64,000 bases of DNA. Source: Sycon ciliatum. Taxonomy: Eukaryota > Porifera > Calcarea > Leucosolenida > Sycettidae. The stretch lies in the NCBI RefSeq assembly GCF_964019385.1, contig NC_088643.1:7509495-7573494 (forward strand), written 5' to 3'. Both the position numbers and the translations under genes were made by a program. Under the pieces are notes generated by a model. That model saw only the letters and a program-made list of their open reading frames with translations, did not search any database and was not told the origin of the DNA. This document shows, piece by piece, positions 19,632 through 31,797 of this stretch; positions within the stretch are counted from its first letter, which is position 1; every line of letters begins with the position of its first letter.

Positions 19632-20914
19632 CGCGGGCCAAAGAAAGTGGAAACCTGAAACACGATCATGGCGATCGGGCAGGACTTTTCGCCTTCATCA
19701 AGTTTTCCAGGTACGCGTGCTCGAGTGTAGTCTAGTAGAAATGAAAATGTAGCCACCACGTCCCCGACTTCCACCTCTAAGACAACCTGAAAACAATTCT
19801 AAACCTACTTGTACTTCTTGTTGAGCAAAGAAAAAATGCAGTAGGTCTAGCCACCACGTCCCCGACCTCCATCCCTATGCTATGTAGTATCACGCTTAGC
19901 CTTAGGACCGGGTTCCACTGCGGCTCCGCTGCTCGTCATCCGCGGCTTGAAACGTCATCATTACCATCGTGACCGCGGCTCGAGCTGGAGCAGCGAGGCC
20001 GCGGCTCACCGCGAGCTTTCGCAACGATTCTTGATCAAAAACTGCGAGCCGGTGCACAAATCTATAATACACGTACTTGCAGTAATTGTTATTATTGTAG
20101 GGTTTGAGAGGCTATGACTAAGAGAAGGAGCCAATATTGCAATAATGACGTGGGCGCCTGCTGTGAGCCTCTCATCGTCTCGACTCCAGGACGACAACAC
20201 TGCACTGCATAAAGAGCACACGTGACGTCGGTTTTCGGCCTCTTTGGCTTCGTCTACGTGGGGCTACTACATAGTCATTGGAGAATTTGTACACAATCAT
20301 GGGACATGTACGTACACGTACTACATGTTGTAGGGGGTCCCGAAATTCAAGCTGAGTCGACTGCCTGATCACGGATCGTAGCTGCATTCGAGGGTATAGT
20401 GCCTGTTGGCTTGGTAATGTTGCACACGTAAGAATAACGCGTTGTAGGATCAAGTCCAAGTCTTTAGCTGGCGTTTCCCAATAATGACGTGGGCGCCAAC
20501 TGCGAGCCTCTCATCGTCTCGACTCGATCAAGAGTCGAGACCGACAACATAGTAATTAATTATTAATGCATGAAGAGTACACGTGATGTCGGTCTTCGGC
20601 AGGCTTTGGCTTCATCTACGCGTAGTATACGTGGCCACGCTTTGGCTTCGTCTACTACGTCACTACTCACTAGTACGTGGCCACGTAGACGAAGCGCAGC
20701 CAAAGTCAAAGCTAAAGGGGCCGAGGAACGACGTCGACATGACGTGTACGTGGGGCTACTGCATAGTCATTGTACGTAACGCGTTGTTCAATCAAGTCCA
20801 AGACACTGACTTAGTATTTAGCTGGCGTGTCCCCATCGCATGGTCACTACCAACCGTGTGTAAAAATATAAGTGGTTGTGGATTCGCCCACATAATAGCA
20901 TGGCTTTTGGCGCG
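19632..20914. other. Promoter-upstream region, copy 2
   Basis: Matches 4704-5992, including the ~345-bp tandem duplication and the TGACGT and CACGTG words. No gene. Confidence 0.6.
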
Positions 20915-20949
20915 TATATAAAGGGCTTTGGCAGAGATTTATTTCAGTT
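20915..20949 (+). promoter_or_regulatory. TATA plus initiator P1, copy 2
   Basis: TATATAAA at 20915-20922 and TCAGTT at 20944-20949, unchanged from copy 1. Confidence 0.65.
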
Positions 20950-21124
20950 GTAGCGAGTATCAGTAGCTAACACTACTACTAGTAGTTCCCGACGCTTGCC
21001 TTCCTACTGAACAGATTTCAATTCTTCTCTAGATTTACTGATGGTGTTGCTGTCCCGCTGTAGCTAGGCGAATACACTGATTGTCGCAGTTGAAAGTCAA
21101 ATTCTCTGCTAACTAGTACGAGGC

Positions 21125-21295
21125 TGCTTGTATCACTGTATGCTGGATTGCTACTCGGCGCAGTGGCTTGGCCATTGTCCTTTGATAACTGCAGCTGCTT
21201 GGTTTCTAAAGCCAAGCAGCTGCAGTTGCAGTTATCAAAGGACAATGGCCAAGCAACTGCGCCGAGTAGCAATCCAGCATACATATGATACAAGC
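21125..21295. repeat. Hairpin H1, copy 2
   Basis: Same snap-back as 6203-6373, with private changes (CAGTGGCTTGG in the left arm, CATACATATGATAC near the right end), so the arms are no longer perfectly matched. The exon-like segment continues to donor GGTAAGGTG at about 21394. Confidence 0.85.
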
Positions 21296-21756
21296 AGGGA
21301 AGAAAGAAAAACACTGGAACAGGAAGAATCTCTTAGAATGCAGAATTCGGCAGAAGCTCAGCTAGACGGATCGAAGACTCTCACTACCACGGACGGTAAG
21401 GTGAACTTTTAAGGCTTGAAAGTCTGCTTACTAATTTTGCTGAATTATCCCGTTGTTCTCAGTTATTTTTGCGCACTAAAGCAAAGTTTCGTTGCGTTGC
21501 TTGTGTTGGGACTATCACACTAGGTTTTGTCGATCATCCCTAGCTCTAGCACTGCGTAGATGTTCACTTCAAATGCATGTGCAAGCATTTGTGGGATATG
21601 AATAAAAATGGTATGTTCAGTTTTCTGTGTGCACCCCCAAACAGGGCCAAAGCAATTTTGTCCGACAAGGCTTTATGGCCCAGTATCTGCAATACTGGAC
21701 CTTAGTTAGGGCTATTTTTCACAAAATGACGTTTTTCTGCTTTTGTCATCTAGAGG

Positions 21757-22265
21757 TGATGCGTCTAGCACATCTCAATTCTAAAATCCACCGGGAATCC
21801 ACAGGAAAACTACTCAGACTACACTGTTATTATTCATTGCAAGAGAACACCGAAAGGCCAAACCGCATGGTGAAGACTAATGTCTAGACTACTGAAGGAT
21901 TCTCTGAATCCTTGTGCCATAACAAAGAGAAAATACAGAATGTGTAGTGTGCCAAAGTTAGCGTATGTACAAACATGTAATAATTACAACGCGCAATAAA
22001 AGGAGTACAAATATCCGGCAAAGGACACGAATGGTGTACGGTAAAGAAAGACACGTGCATGCATGAGTACCCTAGCAAAAGTGGACAAACCTAACGTAGA
22101 TCCACGTGGTACTAATCGAGTACCGTACGCTACATATTTAGGCAAAGAAATATCAAATAACATAATTATTATCATAAAAGAATGCAAATAATTTAATTTC
22201 AAAACACATGGAAAATCTCCGTAAAACAAATCGTTAAAACCGGAGGCTTATCGCAAATCACTACA
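21757..22265 (-). repeat. 3' LTR, 509 bp
   Basis: In element sense it starts TGTAGTGATTTGCGATAAG and ends GACGCATCA, with TG...CA borders. It is the same length as the 5' LTR at 26527-27035 and I saw no mismatch on reading both through. Confidence 0.95.
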
Positions 22266-22280
22266 ATACTCCCCCACCAG
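22266..22280 (-). promoter_or_regulatory. Polypurine tract
   Basis: Element-sense GGTGGGGGAGTAT directly precedes the 3' LTR, the position where plus-strand DNA synthesis is primed. The purine run is short and interrupted by T. Confidence 0.6.
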
Positions 22281-22438
22281 TGGACGGAAATGCAAAGAAA
22301 GTCCACGAAAAGACTGAGAGGAGAGAGAAACGACAATGGTGAAATGTAAGAATAGTGATAACTGTTATATACAAGAATGTTCATGGTGAATATTTACAAG
22401 TCATGTACAAATAGCATAGCCACAGAATCAACAGTCAC

Positions 22439-25400
22439 TCAATGAGCTTCAAAGTGTACGTACCGGATAGGCTGAGGAGGTCGCTGGGCATGAAGCGACT
22501 GAACAGGAACAGCTGGAGTGGGCACAGTTGATGGCGAAGGCATATGAGCTGGCTTCAGCCGATCAAGCGAGATGGTGTCCCGTCGACCATTGACATTGAC
22601 CACAAAGTACTTTTCAGCACGACTGATGACTGGGTGTGGGCCAGTATATGGGGGTTGCAGTGGTTTCTTCACAGCATCTGTACGAATGAAGACATGGGTG
22701 GCTGACTGAAGAGCAGGGGCAACGTGAGTAGCTCGAGTAGCAGGAGCATCTCGCGGCTCGACAGGGCGGATGTCACGCATCATGGTCCGTAGGGCAATGG
22801 CATACGGAGCAGCTGACGGAAGAGACTCAGACGAGGATGTGAAGAATTCACCAGGCAAACGGAGGGTTGTACCATAAACCAGCTCGGCAACACTGCAATC
22901 TAGATCGGTGCGTAAAGCGGAGCGAATACCGAGGAGAACGAGCGGCAAACGGTGAAACCAGTTGGCTGATTGGGTAGCGGTCAGAGCAGATTTAAGCTGG
23001 CGGTGGAAACGTTCCACAGTGCCATTGCTCTGTGGATGATATGCTGTCGTACGAATGCGATTAGAGCCAAGAAGACTGCATATTGACTGGAAGAGAACAG
23101 ATTCAAACTGTCGACCACGATCTGTCGTGATAGTTGACGGCGTACCAAATCTGGCAATCCAACCAGAGACCAGATTGAATGCGACGGTTTCCGCGGTGCA
23201 ATCATGGAGAGGAATGGCTTCCGGCCATCTAGTGAAGCGATCAACACAGGTGAGTAGGTACGTGAAACCTTGTGAAGATGGGAGTGGTCCGACCAGGTCA
23301 ATATGAATATGGTCGAAACGAGCAGATGGTGGCATGAAGCGACTAAGAGGGGTCTTAGTGTGACGATGCACTTTCGATCGTTGGCATGACAGGCAGGAAC
23401 GAGACCAGTTGCGCACATCACGGTTCATGGAAGGCCAGACGTATCGAGCGGTAACGAGACGTTGTGTAGCACGAATACCAGGATGAGACAAATTATGCAG
23501 CATGTTGAATACGGGTTGGCGGAAGTCGGGAGGTACGTACGGGCGAGGTGAACCAGTGGAGGTGTCGCACCATAGCAACTGAGAAGAGACAGGCGAAGCA
23601 ACTTCTTGCCACACTAAACTGGATGAATCATTATTTCGGAGAGCGATGAATTCAGGACAGTTACTCTGAGCGGTAGCGAGAGCAGCAAAATCGACTGAGG
23701 ATGGCTGGACAATAGCATCCAGTGGTCGTGACAACGTGTCGGCAACGACGTTCTGCGTGCCCTTGACAAAGCGGATATCAGTGGTGAATTCGGCTATGAA
23801 GGACAAGTGTCGTGCCTCACGGGGAGAATGGCGAGTTGACGGCAAGTGAATGGCATGGGTCAGCGGCTTATGATCGGTCATGATATGAAATGACCGGCCC
23901 TCAACATAGTGGCGAAAGTGCTTGACAGCTAGGTACATAGCCAGTAACTCGCGACCAAAAGTAGGATAGCGGCATTCAGTAGGGGAAAGCTTCTTGCTAA
24001 AGAAAGCTAGCGGCTGCCATGCACCATCGACAAACTGCTGAAGCACAGCTCCGACACAATAGTCAGATGCATCGCACATGACATTGATGGGTGCCTCAGG
24101 GTTAGGGTGCGATAATAATGTAGTGGCAGCTAGAAGGCATTTCACCTGATCAAATGCAGATTCAGCAGCTTCAGTCCAACAGAACGAGGAGTCATGCTTA
24201 CGTTTGCCGATGAGCAGATCCGTGAGAGGCTTCACGATGGCGGCACAGTTAGGTAGGAAACGACGGTAGAAATTCACCATACCTAGGAACTCACGAAGCT
24301 GCCGGAGAGAAGTTGGTGATTTGAACTGCTGAATAACCTGAACACGTTGGGAAGTCGGCTCAATACCATGACGACTGACGTTGTGGCTGAGGAACTCAAT
24401 GGTAGAAACAGAGAATACGCACTTTGCAGGATTAATGACGAGGCCGTGCTCTTGCAGACGCTGTAAGACCAAGCGGACGTGCGTGCGGTGCGTCTCAGGA
24501 TCCGAACTGGCAATTAGGATGTCGTCAATATACACAAAGCAGAAATCCAGGCCATGCAACACTTGATCAACGAAACGTTGAAATGATTGGGCTGCATTCC
24601 GGAGTCCGAAGGGCATACGAACAAATTCGAATAAACCAAATGGGGTCGTAACGGCCGTCTTCGGGATATCATCCTCTGCCACTGGTATCTGATGGTACGC
24701 CCGAACTAAGTCTATCTTGCTGAAGACTGAGGCGCCATGAAGATTGGCAGAGAAATCATGGATGTGCGGTATCGGATACCGGTCAGCCACAGTTGCACTA
24801 TTCAGGCCACGGTAATCACCACATGGGCGCCAGTCACCATTTGGCTTGGGAACCATGTGCAATGGACTGGCCCATGGGGAGGACGATGGTCGTATGATGC
24901 CCGCAGCGAGCATGTGGTCAAATTCCCGACGGGCTACAGCTAAACGATCGGGAGGGAGACGGCGAGGCTTGGCAAATACCGGTGGGCCCGTGGTGACCAC
25001 ATGGTGCTCGACGTTGTGTTTCACAGGTGTGTCGTAGTTGCAGGGGCGGGTGACAGATGGAAACTCATTAATAAGAGCGTTGAACGAACTATCACCAGAG
25101 ACTGGCAAACAACACGTCGGCTCAGCGGAGGACGAGACTAGACCGCATACGCTCAAACTGGTGATGCCATCTAACAGTTTACGACCGTGTAGATCTACAC
25201 TTAACCGAAAGTGTGCCAGGAAATCTGCACCGATAATAGGTGATGTCACATCAGCAATAATGAACACCCATTGAAACTTACGACGCAGGCCGAAATCCAC
25301 CGTTACTGAGCGTGTACCATACGTCGGTATGCGAGAACCATTCGCTGCTTGTAACGCATAATCAACTGCATGGCGAAAATCAGTGGCAGATGGTGGTATA

Positions 25401-25612
25401 ACGCTGACCTCGGCGCCGGTGTCCACGAGAAAATCGTGCTTGGTGAAGCGATCGTGGATGAATAATCGGCGACGAGACGGTGCAGGGCCGGGGGCAGTGG
25501 TCGCCTTCACCGACCGGCCTGGGAGTTTGACGGCTGCACAAAGGTAGCTGCTCTGGCACAGGGTGGGATGCAGCGACGAGCGTTGTCGCCAAACTTGTCG
25601 TGATACCAGCAC
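22439..25612 (-). CDS. pol: Gypsy Pol polyprotein (PR-RT-RH-IN), 1057 aa
   Basis: Domains in order: aspartic protease with DTGA at residues 64-67; RT with [19 protein letters not shown] near 247-264, SKIDL at 298-302 and catalytic YIDD at 361-364; RNase H with D514, E555 and D580; integrase with HHCC zinc finger (H706, H710, C740, C743) and DDE triad D772, D831 and E867. No chromodomain at the C-terminus. The wording [20 protein letters not shown] is characteristic of the CsRn1/Kabuki lineage as I know it. No stop or frameshift, so the protein is probably functional. It overlaps gag by about 100 bases in the -1 frame, so expression likely needs a -1 ribosomal frameshift. The first Met is inside the overlap and is not a real start. 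Confidence 0.95.
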   Translation of the reverse strand: MLVSRQVWRQRSSLHPTLCQSSYLCAAVKLPGRSVKATTAPGPAPSRRRLFIHDRFTKHDFLVDTGAEVSVIPPSATDFRHAVDYALQAANGSRIPTYGTRSVTVDFGLRRKFQWVFIIADVTSPIIGADFLAHFRLSVDLHGRKLLDGITSLSVCGLVSSSAEPTCCLPVSGDSSFNALINEFPSVTRPCNYDTPVKHNVEHHVVTTGPPVFAKPRRLPPDRLAVARREFDHMLAAGIIRPSSSPWASPLHMVPKPNGDWRPCGDYRGLNSATVADRYPIPHIHDFSANLHGASVFSKIDLVRAYHQIPVAEDDIPKTAVTTPFGLFEFVRMPFGLRNAAQSFQRFVDQVLHGLDFCFVYIDDILIASSDPETHRTHVRLVLQRLQEHGLVINPAKCVFSVSTIEFLSHNVSRHGIEPTSQRVQVIQQFKSPTSLRQLREFLGMVNFYRRFLPNCAAIVKPLTDLLIGKRKHDSSFCWTEAAESAFDQVKCLLAATTLLSHPNPEAPINVMCDASDYCVGAVLQQFVDGAWQPLAFFSKKLSPTECRYPTFGRELLAMYLAVKHFRHYVEGRSFHIMTDHKPLTHAIHLPSTRHSPREARHLSFIAEFTTDIRFVKGTQNVVADTLSRPLDAIVQPSSVDFAALATAQSNCPEFIALRNNDSSSLVWQEVASPVSSQLLWCDTSTGSPRPYVPPDFRQPVFNMLHNLSHPGIRATQRLVTARYVWPSMNRDVRNWSRSCLSCQRSKVHRHTKTPLSRFMPPSARFDHIHIDLVGPLPSSQGFTYLLTCVDRFTRWPEAIPLHDCTAETVAFNLVSGWIARFGTPSTITTDRGRQFESVLFQSICSLLGSNRIRTTAYHPQSNGTVERFHRQLKSALTATQSANWFHRLPLVLLGIRSALRTDLDCSVAELVYGTTLRLPGEFFTSSSESLPSAAPYAIALRTMMRDIRPVEPRDAPATRATHVAPALQSATHVFIRTDAVKKPLQPPYTGPHPVISRAEKYFVVNVNGRRDTISLDRLKPAHMPSPSTVPTPAVPVQSLHAQRPPQPIRYVHFEAH

Positions 25613-26541
25613 AATCCTGAGGACTTACGGGACTGCGACGAACTGCGCGAACGGCCGTAGTTTCGTGTGGGCGATCGAGATGCTGAACGCCCACGAGTAC
25701 TCAAATCTTGCATCTCTCTGCGGAGGGCTGCGACCTCGGCACGTAACTCCGCCAGAGGTTCAGCAACGGGTTCTGGCACCGTAACAGCACGGACATGGGG
25801 TGGCATGACTTCCATGACACGGTCAGCTAGCAGAGATAACTGCTGTATATCAGACTCACGACTGGCTGCAAGTACTACTCTACACTGATCAGGCAGACGC
25901 TTCATAAATAACTCCTTGAGGAATTGGCTATCCACTGGAGTATCACCAGCTAGCTGTTGCAGTCTGCGCAATAGGTTAGAAGGCTTCTGATCACCAAGCT
26001 CTTCAGCAGATAGGAGCTGGTTGATCCGATGCTGAGCAGAGGCAGAAGTACGCTGGACCAATGCTTCCTTCAGGTGAGTGTAAGGGTGGTCGCTGGGTGG
26101 GTTCAGCAGTAAATCCCTTATCTGCATGGCCATCTCCGGTTGCAGTGCACCAACCACATGGTGGAAACGGGAGCGCTCACTAGTTACTCGTTGTGTGATA
26201 AATTGAGACTCTACCTGAAGAAACCACAGAGCTGGGTCTTGAATGTAGAAGGGTGGAATCTTCAAATTAACGGTTGATACAGTCTCAGGACGAGGAGCAG
26301 GATCCGATTGTGCTGCAGCGGCAGGTTGGGATCTCGTAGCTACATCAGTAGCGGTGCTTGAAGGATCGCTGCCATTACCGGTACTGTCCTGCACTGTCTT
26401 GTTCAGATATGGCGAATGTAGTCGAGATGAGAGACCTTTGCTAAGGTCACCACGAGCAGGGGTGACAGCTTGGTCCATTCCTAAGCCCGAGGAGGACATC
26501 CGAGTTCGTTTCGAGGGGTCACCAATTGATGCGTCTAGCAC
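25507..26541 (-). CDS. gag: Gypsy Gag, CHCC type, up to 344 aa
   Basis: Capsid region begins near [19 protein letters not shown] and continues [20 protein letters not shown] and [16 protein letters not shown]. The C-terminus has an SR-rich stretch, then [18 protein letters not shown], a C-x2-H-x9-C-x3-C finger instead of the usual CCHC; this is the known mark of CsRn1-group Gag. The frame is open from 26541, which is inside the LTR and crosses the primer site, so the more likely start is the ATG at 26499 ([10 protein letters not shown]). It forms the particle and binds RNA. Confidence 0.9.
   Translation of the reverse strand: MLDASIGDPSKRTRMSSSGLGMDQAVTPARGDLSKGLSSRLHSPYLNKTVQDSTGNGSDPSSTATDVATRSQPAAAAQSDPAPRPETVSTVNLKIPPFYIQDPALWFLQVESQFITQRVTSERSRFHHVVGALQPEMAMQIRDLLLNPPSDHPYTHLKEALVQRTSASAQHRINQLLSAEELGDQKPSNLLRRLQQLAGDTPVDSQFLKELFMKRLPDQCRVVLAASRESDIQQLSLLADRVMEVMPPHVRAVTVPEPVAEPLAELRAEVAALRREMQDLSTRGRSASRSPTRNYGRSRSSSQSRKSSGLCWYHDKFGDNARRCIPPCARAATFVQPSNSQAGR
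26515..26524 (-). promoter_or_regulatory. Primer-binding site
   Basis: Two bases after the 5' LTR, the element-sense sequence is TGGTGACCCC, complementary to the 3' end of animal tRNA-Trp (GGGGTCA plus CCA). After ten bases the match stops. The tRNA-Trp primer agrees with CsRn1-type elements. Confidence 0.75.
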
Positions 26542-27035
26542 ATCTCAATTCTAAAATCCACCGGGAATCCACAGGAAAACTACTCAGACTACACTGTTAT
26601 TATTCATTGCAAGAGAACACCGAAAGGCCAAACCGCATGGTGAAGACTAATGTCTAGACTACTGAAGGATTCTCTGAATCCTTGTGCCATAACAAAGAGA
26701 AAATACAGAATGTGTAGTGTGCCAAAGTTAGCGTATGTACAAACATGTAATAATTACAACGCGCAATAAAAGGAGTACAAATATCCGGCAAAGGACACGA
26801 ATGGTGTACGGTAAAGAAAGACACGTGCATGCATGAGTACCCTAGCAAAAGTGGACAAACCTAACGTAGATCCACGTGGTACTAATCGAGTACCGTACGC
26901 TACATATTTAGGCAAAGAAATATCAAATAACATAATTATTATCATAAAAGAATGCAAATAATTTAATTTCAAAACACATGGAAAATCTCCGTAAAACAAA
27001 TCGTTAAAACCGGAGGCTTATCGCAAATCACTACA
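26527..27035 (-). repeat. 5' LTR, 509 bp
   Basis: Partner of 21757-22265. The promoter should be in here; I see an AT-rich TAATTATT region at about 26933 but no convincing TATA box at a fixed position. Confidence 0.95.
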
Positions 27036-27149
27036 GAGGTATCTAGTGATCAAAAGGCAAAGTATTACACGGAACAAATCAATATCGATGACCCAGAAGC
27101 TTCTTAAACAAACATACATGTAGGTACATGTCAGGAAATACAACAATTT

Positions 27150-27594
27150 ATCACAGCGTTTTCCACATCGAAATACATTGTGTTACAAAAGGCAGTGAAT
27201 AAATCAGCCATCCAGTTGTTGTTGCACAACAACTCTCGGGCAACCTCTGGCGTAGAGCATGGATGGTCTTGATCCTCATCACTCCGCATCAATTAAAATT
27301 TCTTGAACACCATCCCAAGTCTGCTGAAAACTCACAGAAGCACAGAAGTGCAGAAGCCTGACCAACAAGTGTATTATTCGTCAGCCCACGTTTATTGTCT
27401 GCACAGGAGCCGGGGCGATGTACAGCACATACACTGATCTGTGTGCCCTGTGGTTCAGTTATGATAATCCAGAGCATATCCTGGTCGGTGCAGTCGGTGT
27501 CCAGCTGTCTATCTGGTAGGCCAGCCTTCACCCAGATTGCAATCCCACCACCATAGTAATAATTATTATGCTGTCCTGTCGCGCTATAGCACAT
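27150..27594 (-). pseudogene. LINE endonuclease fragment, copy 2
   Basis: Same as 6945-7388 (YYGGGIAIWVKAGL, DMLWIIIT), with AVHRPGS replacing AVYRPGS and a stop shortening the open frame at 27289. Confidence 0.65.
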
Positions 27595-27603
27595 TATCAG
27601 GTT

Positions 27604-27686
<83 letters not shown>

Positions 27687-27687
27687 G
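27604..27687. repeat. (TTG)28 microsatellite
   Basis: 84 bases, the shortest of the three tracts. Confidence 0.98.
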
Positions 27688-28193
27688 GTTGTGACGGTGG
27701 TGGTGGTGATGGTTGTGATTTTGATTCAGTTAGAAAGCCCTGGCTGCATCAATGATGTGCATGCATGCACATGCCATGCAGGCTGTTTCCCGTGTGTCAC
27801 GTGATCGTCGCCTTTGGAGTTGACCAATGACATTATTATCAAACTGCACCGGCTGGAAAGCGCGGTCCTGCCTGCTCAAAAGTCAAAGGTGATGGAACTG
27901 GATCAACCGCCCGTCGTCAAGTGACGACGGGTAGGAACCGATTCGACTTGACGATGGGCAGGAACGGATTCCAGTTGACTCAAGCCTCTTGTACGGGCAA
28001 AAATACAATCTTGATCAATAATAGAAATGAAACTAAAACCCAAAAACAATTTTAAAATGTAAAGAATTCAAACAAATGAAAAGAACCCAAAGTTAAAGAA
28101 AAGAACCCAACCAGCTGCACACGGAGCGCACAAGAGGCAACAGCATAATAAATAAGTAAGCTTCCTCAAAAACCTATCCGTGAAACCATTAAT

Positions 28194-28953
28194 TTAGACC
28201 GGAACTTGGACCTCCGACACATCTAGTGCAGCAGACGAAGCACCAGCCTCCAGAACTACGGGACGTCCGAACAGCTTCCTGCAGCCTCGAAGACACATAA
28301 TACAAGACCTAAGTAGCGAGAAAGACAACTTACATCGAATATAGGCCACGACGTGACAATACTGCTCGGACTTCTTTGCTGCCAGAAGAGCGACCACCCT
28401 TGCGTATAATGCCGATGTCGCCTTCCCCATCCCTTCACTTGCCGCCATCGCCACTGGAACAATGCCTGCTCCACGTTCCTCACCCGTTCCTCAGAATGTC
28501 GTATTTTCTCCTCTCTCGTGGCGTTGGTACACAGTGGCACGTGGTGCAGATCGATTTGAGCGAGCATATGGGTTGAACACCCGAACATCAAGAAGGGTTC
28601 GCTCAAATCGACTGCCGCACAAACCACTGGCAGCCACATCCAGTCGTGCATTGTTCTCCACATTAGCAGTACGATATCTCAACTCAGAACTGCTCACCAG
28701 TCGGCGGCTGCTACACAGGTTCAGTGGAGACTTTCGAGCACTCCTGATCCAACAACTGGGCAGTTGTGTCCCGATTAGCGTTATGTCGTATCGACGGGAA
28801 ACCTCCACGGGGACATGAAAGCGAGTCCAACACATTGATTTCATGGCCACAGGAGCAGTGGGATGGAAGCTTTGCAGGTGTTCCCTCATAACGGATTCCG
28901 TTCCTGCCCGTCGTCACTTGACGACGGGCAGGAACGGAATCCACTGCGTTCAT
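28194..28953 (-). pseudogene. Nuclease-like repeat ORF, copy 2, frameshifted
   Basis: Same blocks as 8427-9388 but without the 196-bp insert, so the GGFPSIRHNANRD part and the ARLDVAASG part are adjacent in different frames. The stop-delimited last piece ends KLSFSLLRSCIMCLRG. Still at least three frame changes. Confidence 0.55.
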
Positions 28954-29598
28954 TGGCTCACGAACCTACTTGGTGCGTATTCCGTAAATACAAGGACAAC
29001 GGAAAGCGCGTGCATGCATGCTCATTAACTTTCCCAAAGACTTGAAAGAGACTTTGGCTTGGGAAGTTGGGTGCACACGTTCCAGTCACTCAAACTCGAC
29101 CAGTTTTGGAAGAAGGATCTACCGCTGTTCATCCAGCCCTGCCGCTATCACCGCGCGCGCTGGATTCCGCGGTACTGCCCTCGTGCTCTTGCAGGAACCT
29201 GCACTTCCAATCACTCATATTCGACTGCTGTTCATCCAGCCGGCCCTTGCCGGTATCACGGCGCGGGCTGGATTCCGCGGTATGTACTGCCCTTGTACTG
29301 GTGCAGGAACCTGTACCAGTGTACTGCAGCGTACACTCATCATGCATGGTCATACAACATGATTGTTTTATTTTTTATTTTTTTTTGCCATGACACAGAC
29401 AGGACTAGGGCCAGGTTGGTATATCCTAGACTAGTATTAGCCAGGTACTACTACTACAGTACTAGTACTCGGTATGGTCGTATTCTGGTCGTTCAGGTAT
29501 GGTCGGCATGATATTATTATACAAGTAGGAAAGGGTGGAGTGAGAATGTGCCCTGGCTACTTGTGCACATCTGGGCATGCTGCAAGCATCAGTTCCAT

Positions 29599-30012
29599 CT
29601 AACACCAGTAACCATTGAGAACGGCGTTGCTGATCTGGCCTGTGTTGGCGTTAGTTGCGGCGCTGCGGTGCTTCTTTGGTACCCGTCTTTTTTTCTTTTT
29701 CTTTCTTTTCCCATCTTCATTCCCGTTCACTGCCTGGTGACAGTGGTGTGTTGGCGAAACCTCGGGACTGGGTAGATCGGCCCAATTCGTCCACTGAGGC
29801 TCCTCTTTCATCCAAGACGGCAACCAGTCGGCACTAAGAGATTCTTCCTGTTCCAGTGTTTTTCTTTCTTCCCTGCTTGTATCACTGTATGCTGGATTGC
29901 TACTCGGCGCAGTTGCTTGGCCATTGTCCTTTGATAACTGCAGCTGCTTGGTTTCTAAAGCCAAGCAGCTGCAGTTGCAGTTATCAAAGGACAATGGGGG
30001 GGGGGGGGTCAT
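29599..30012 (-). CDS. Unrecognised ORF with basic tract, copy 2
   Basis: Same as 10042-10461, with a Pro-to-Val-type change (KKRRVPKK) and NANTGQ for TANTGQ. It enters through truncated hairpin H2 and the G run at 29997-30008. Confidence 0.4.
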   Translation of the reverse strand: MTPPPPLSFDNCNCSCLALETKQLQLSKDNGQATAPSSNPAYSDTSREERKTLEQEESLSADWLPSWMKEEPQWTNWADLPSPEVSPTHHCHQAVNGNEDGKRKKKKKRRVPKKHRSAATNANTGQISNAVLNGYWC

Positions 30013-30040
30013 GTCACTGTTTCTCTTATTTTAAAAACGT

Positions 30041-30825
30041 TTATGGCCTGAGAATGTACGGGTACACGGCTGCTGCGAAATCGGCCACGGCTTTGCAGGA
30101 ACGTACACTGGCTGGCAGAGTGTTCCACAGCGCAGGTCCACGGAAGAACGGTCGGCGAGTGCCTGTATTCGTCCTGGCCAGCGGGAGAATGAGCCCGGCG
30201 TTGGCTTGATGTCGAGTTGGGACCGTGGTTGCGGGCGTCAGCTGCTTTGAAAGCGCTGTACTACATTGGCCGTTCAGGCCGCGCCAGATGAGATCGAGGA
30301 GTCGGTGGTGTTGTGTCTCCTCGATTTTGCGGAGGGATATGCTCTCCCTTTGGTGGCTTACCGAAGATGTGGGTGGTAGGCTGAACACAGCGCAGATGGC
30401 ACGGTTCTGAAGACGTTGGAGTTTCCCTAGAGCGAAAGCTGAGAGGGACGTGCTATAGGCCACACTTCCATATAATAGGTCGGGCATCACAACGGATTTT
30501 AGGTATTGGACCCTGGCCTTCTGGGAAAGGGATCGCCAGGCTCGCCATAAATGCTCCGACTTTCCTGTTCACCTTCGCTGTAACATCGTGGATATGGTGG
30601 TCCCAGGTCAGTTGCTCGGTGATGGTTAAACCCAAGTACTTGGCCGCAGTACAAGCAGGTACTTGTAAGCGGGTCTGATGGCAATTTACAGCGATACTGG
30701 TTTGCGCATCCCTCCCACAGATGGGCAGAACTTGACTTTTGCGTTCATTCAATATCAGGCCGCGGTTTTCGAGCCAGTCAGCCAGTTGGTGACCATGATG
30801 ACATGCACCAGCTATTCTAAAGTCT
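30041..30825 (-). pseudogene. CR1/Jockey-group LINE RT fragment, copy 2
   Basis: Same as 10475-11270, with frameshift near 30460. A three-base-multiple difference (TTGTAAGCG context at 30662) adds residues in the KYLGLT region relative to copy 1. Confidence 0.75.
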
Positions 30826-31096
30826 ACACATACGTAATGACGTATGATACAGTTATCTAGTGATCTACTGTGGCCGGCCGTGAAGCTAGTGTTGCCCAAG
30901 TCGGTGGGTACTACTACATGTACGACTAGACCTTTCCACATTGAATTTTGCATTTTTGGGGGTTGGAGAGAGAGGGGGGGGGGGGGGTGAGGGAAGCATT
31001 CTCCTTGGACTGCGAGGATTTCCTTTCTGTTTCATGCCGAAAAACATATTTATGGGGCTAGACACATTGATTTTCTCCATGTCTAAACATTAAAAC

Positions 31097-31797
31097 TAGG
31101 GCTGAAACGATTATACCGAATAATCGAGTACTCGTTTGATAACTCTAACGATCGAGCATTCGTTCAGATTCCCGATTACGATTATTTTGCGTTCTTTAAA
31201 GGGAAAGTATACCCAAAAATCAAATTTTCACCAGTTGTAGTCTTCTGGGTGCTGAGTCGAATAGTCGTGGTCCGAGGAAGCTGCGACGCTCCCTTCCTTC
31301 TTTTTTCCCACTCGAACCCGCGTACTTCCACCGAAACTGGGTGACTGCGCCCTACTAGATGGGGATTTGTATGCAAAATCTCACTAAAAGTGCTATGTCG
31401 TTCTTATAAAAGCACGGATGACTGCGATTGGCCCATATGTTGTAGTATTTTGGACGCTGAGTCGACTGGTTTGGTTTTGGTTTCCTCGGACCAAGACCAT
31501 TCGACACAGCAGCCCGAAGACTACAACTGGTGAAAAGTTGATTATAGGGTATACTTTCCCTTCAAATTTGTGTCCAGAAAGTACAGTAAACCCTCCTTTG
31601 GTGAAGTTTGAATCAGTTTTCCGCTGGGAGTATGCAGTTGTCAGGGGTATGGTTCATGTTCTGAGGTTAAATTGACTGGAAACAGAGTAATTTTTGCACA
31701 GAATTATGACACTATTTGTTAACGATTATAATCGATTACTCGATCGTTCAGATAAAGAGTAATCGATACTTGAAAATCCACGACCGTTTCAGCCCTA
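31097..31797. mobile_element. hAT element with nested TTAA element, copy 2
   Basis: Flanked by ATTAAAAC as in copy 1; the nested element occupies 31200-31561. Both insertions predate the tandem duplication because copies 1 and 2 share them exactly. Confidence 0.9.

Larger units (their letters stand above)
21757..27035 (-). mobile_element. Full-length Ty3/gypsy LTR retrotransposon, CsRn1-like
   Basis: The 5279-bp element lies on the minus strand between GAGG duplications (21753-21756 and 27036-27039). Copies 1 and 3 show the single site CTAGAGGTATC. Order in element sense: LTR, primer site, gag, pol (protease, RT, RNase H, integrase), purine tract, LTR. The CHCC gag motif, the RT sequence and a tRNA-Trp-like primer site all point to the CsRn1 group. 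No envelope gene. LTRs show no difference by eye, so insertion is recent and after unit duplication. Confidence 0.95.

Noticed and set aside
22981-25274. Many short frames inside the gypsy pol region on both strands
   Set aside because: All overlap the intact 1057-residue Pol frame and have no domains of their own.
21757-27035. Endogenous retrovirus with envelope
   Set aside because: There is no third ORF between integrase and the 3' LTR, only about 160 bp of non-coding sequence.
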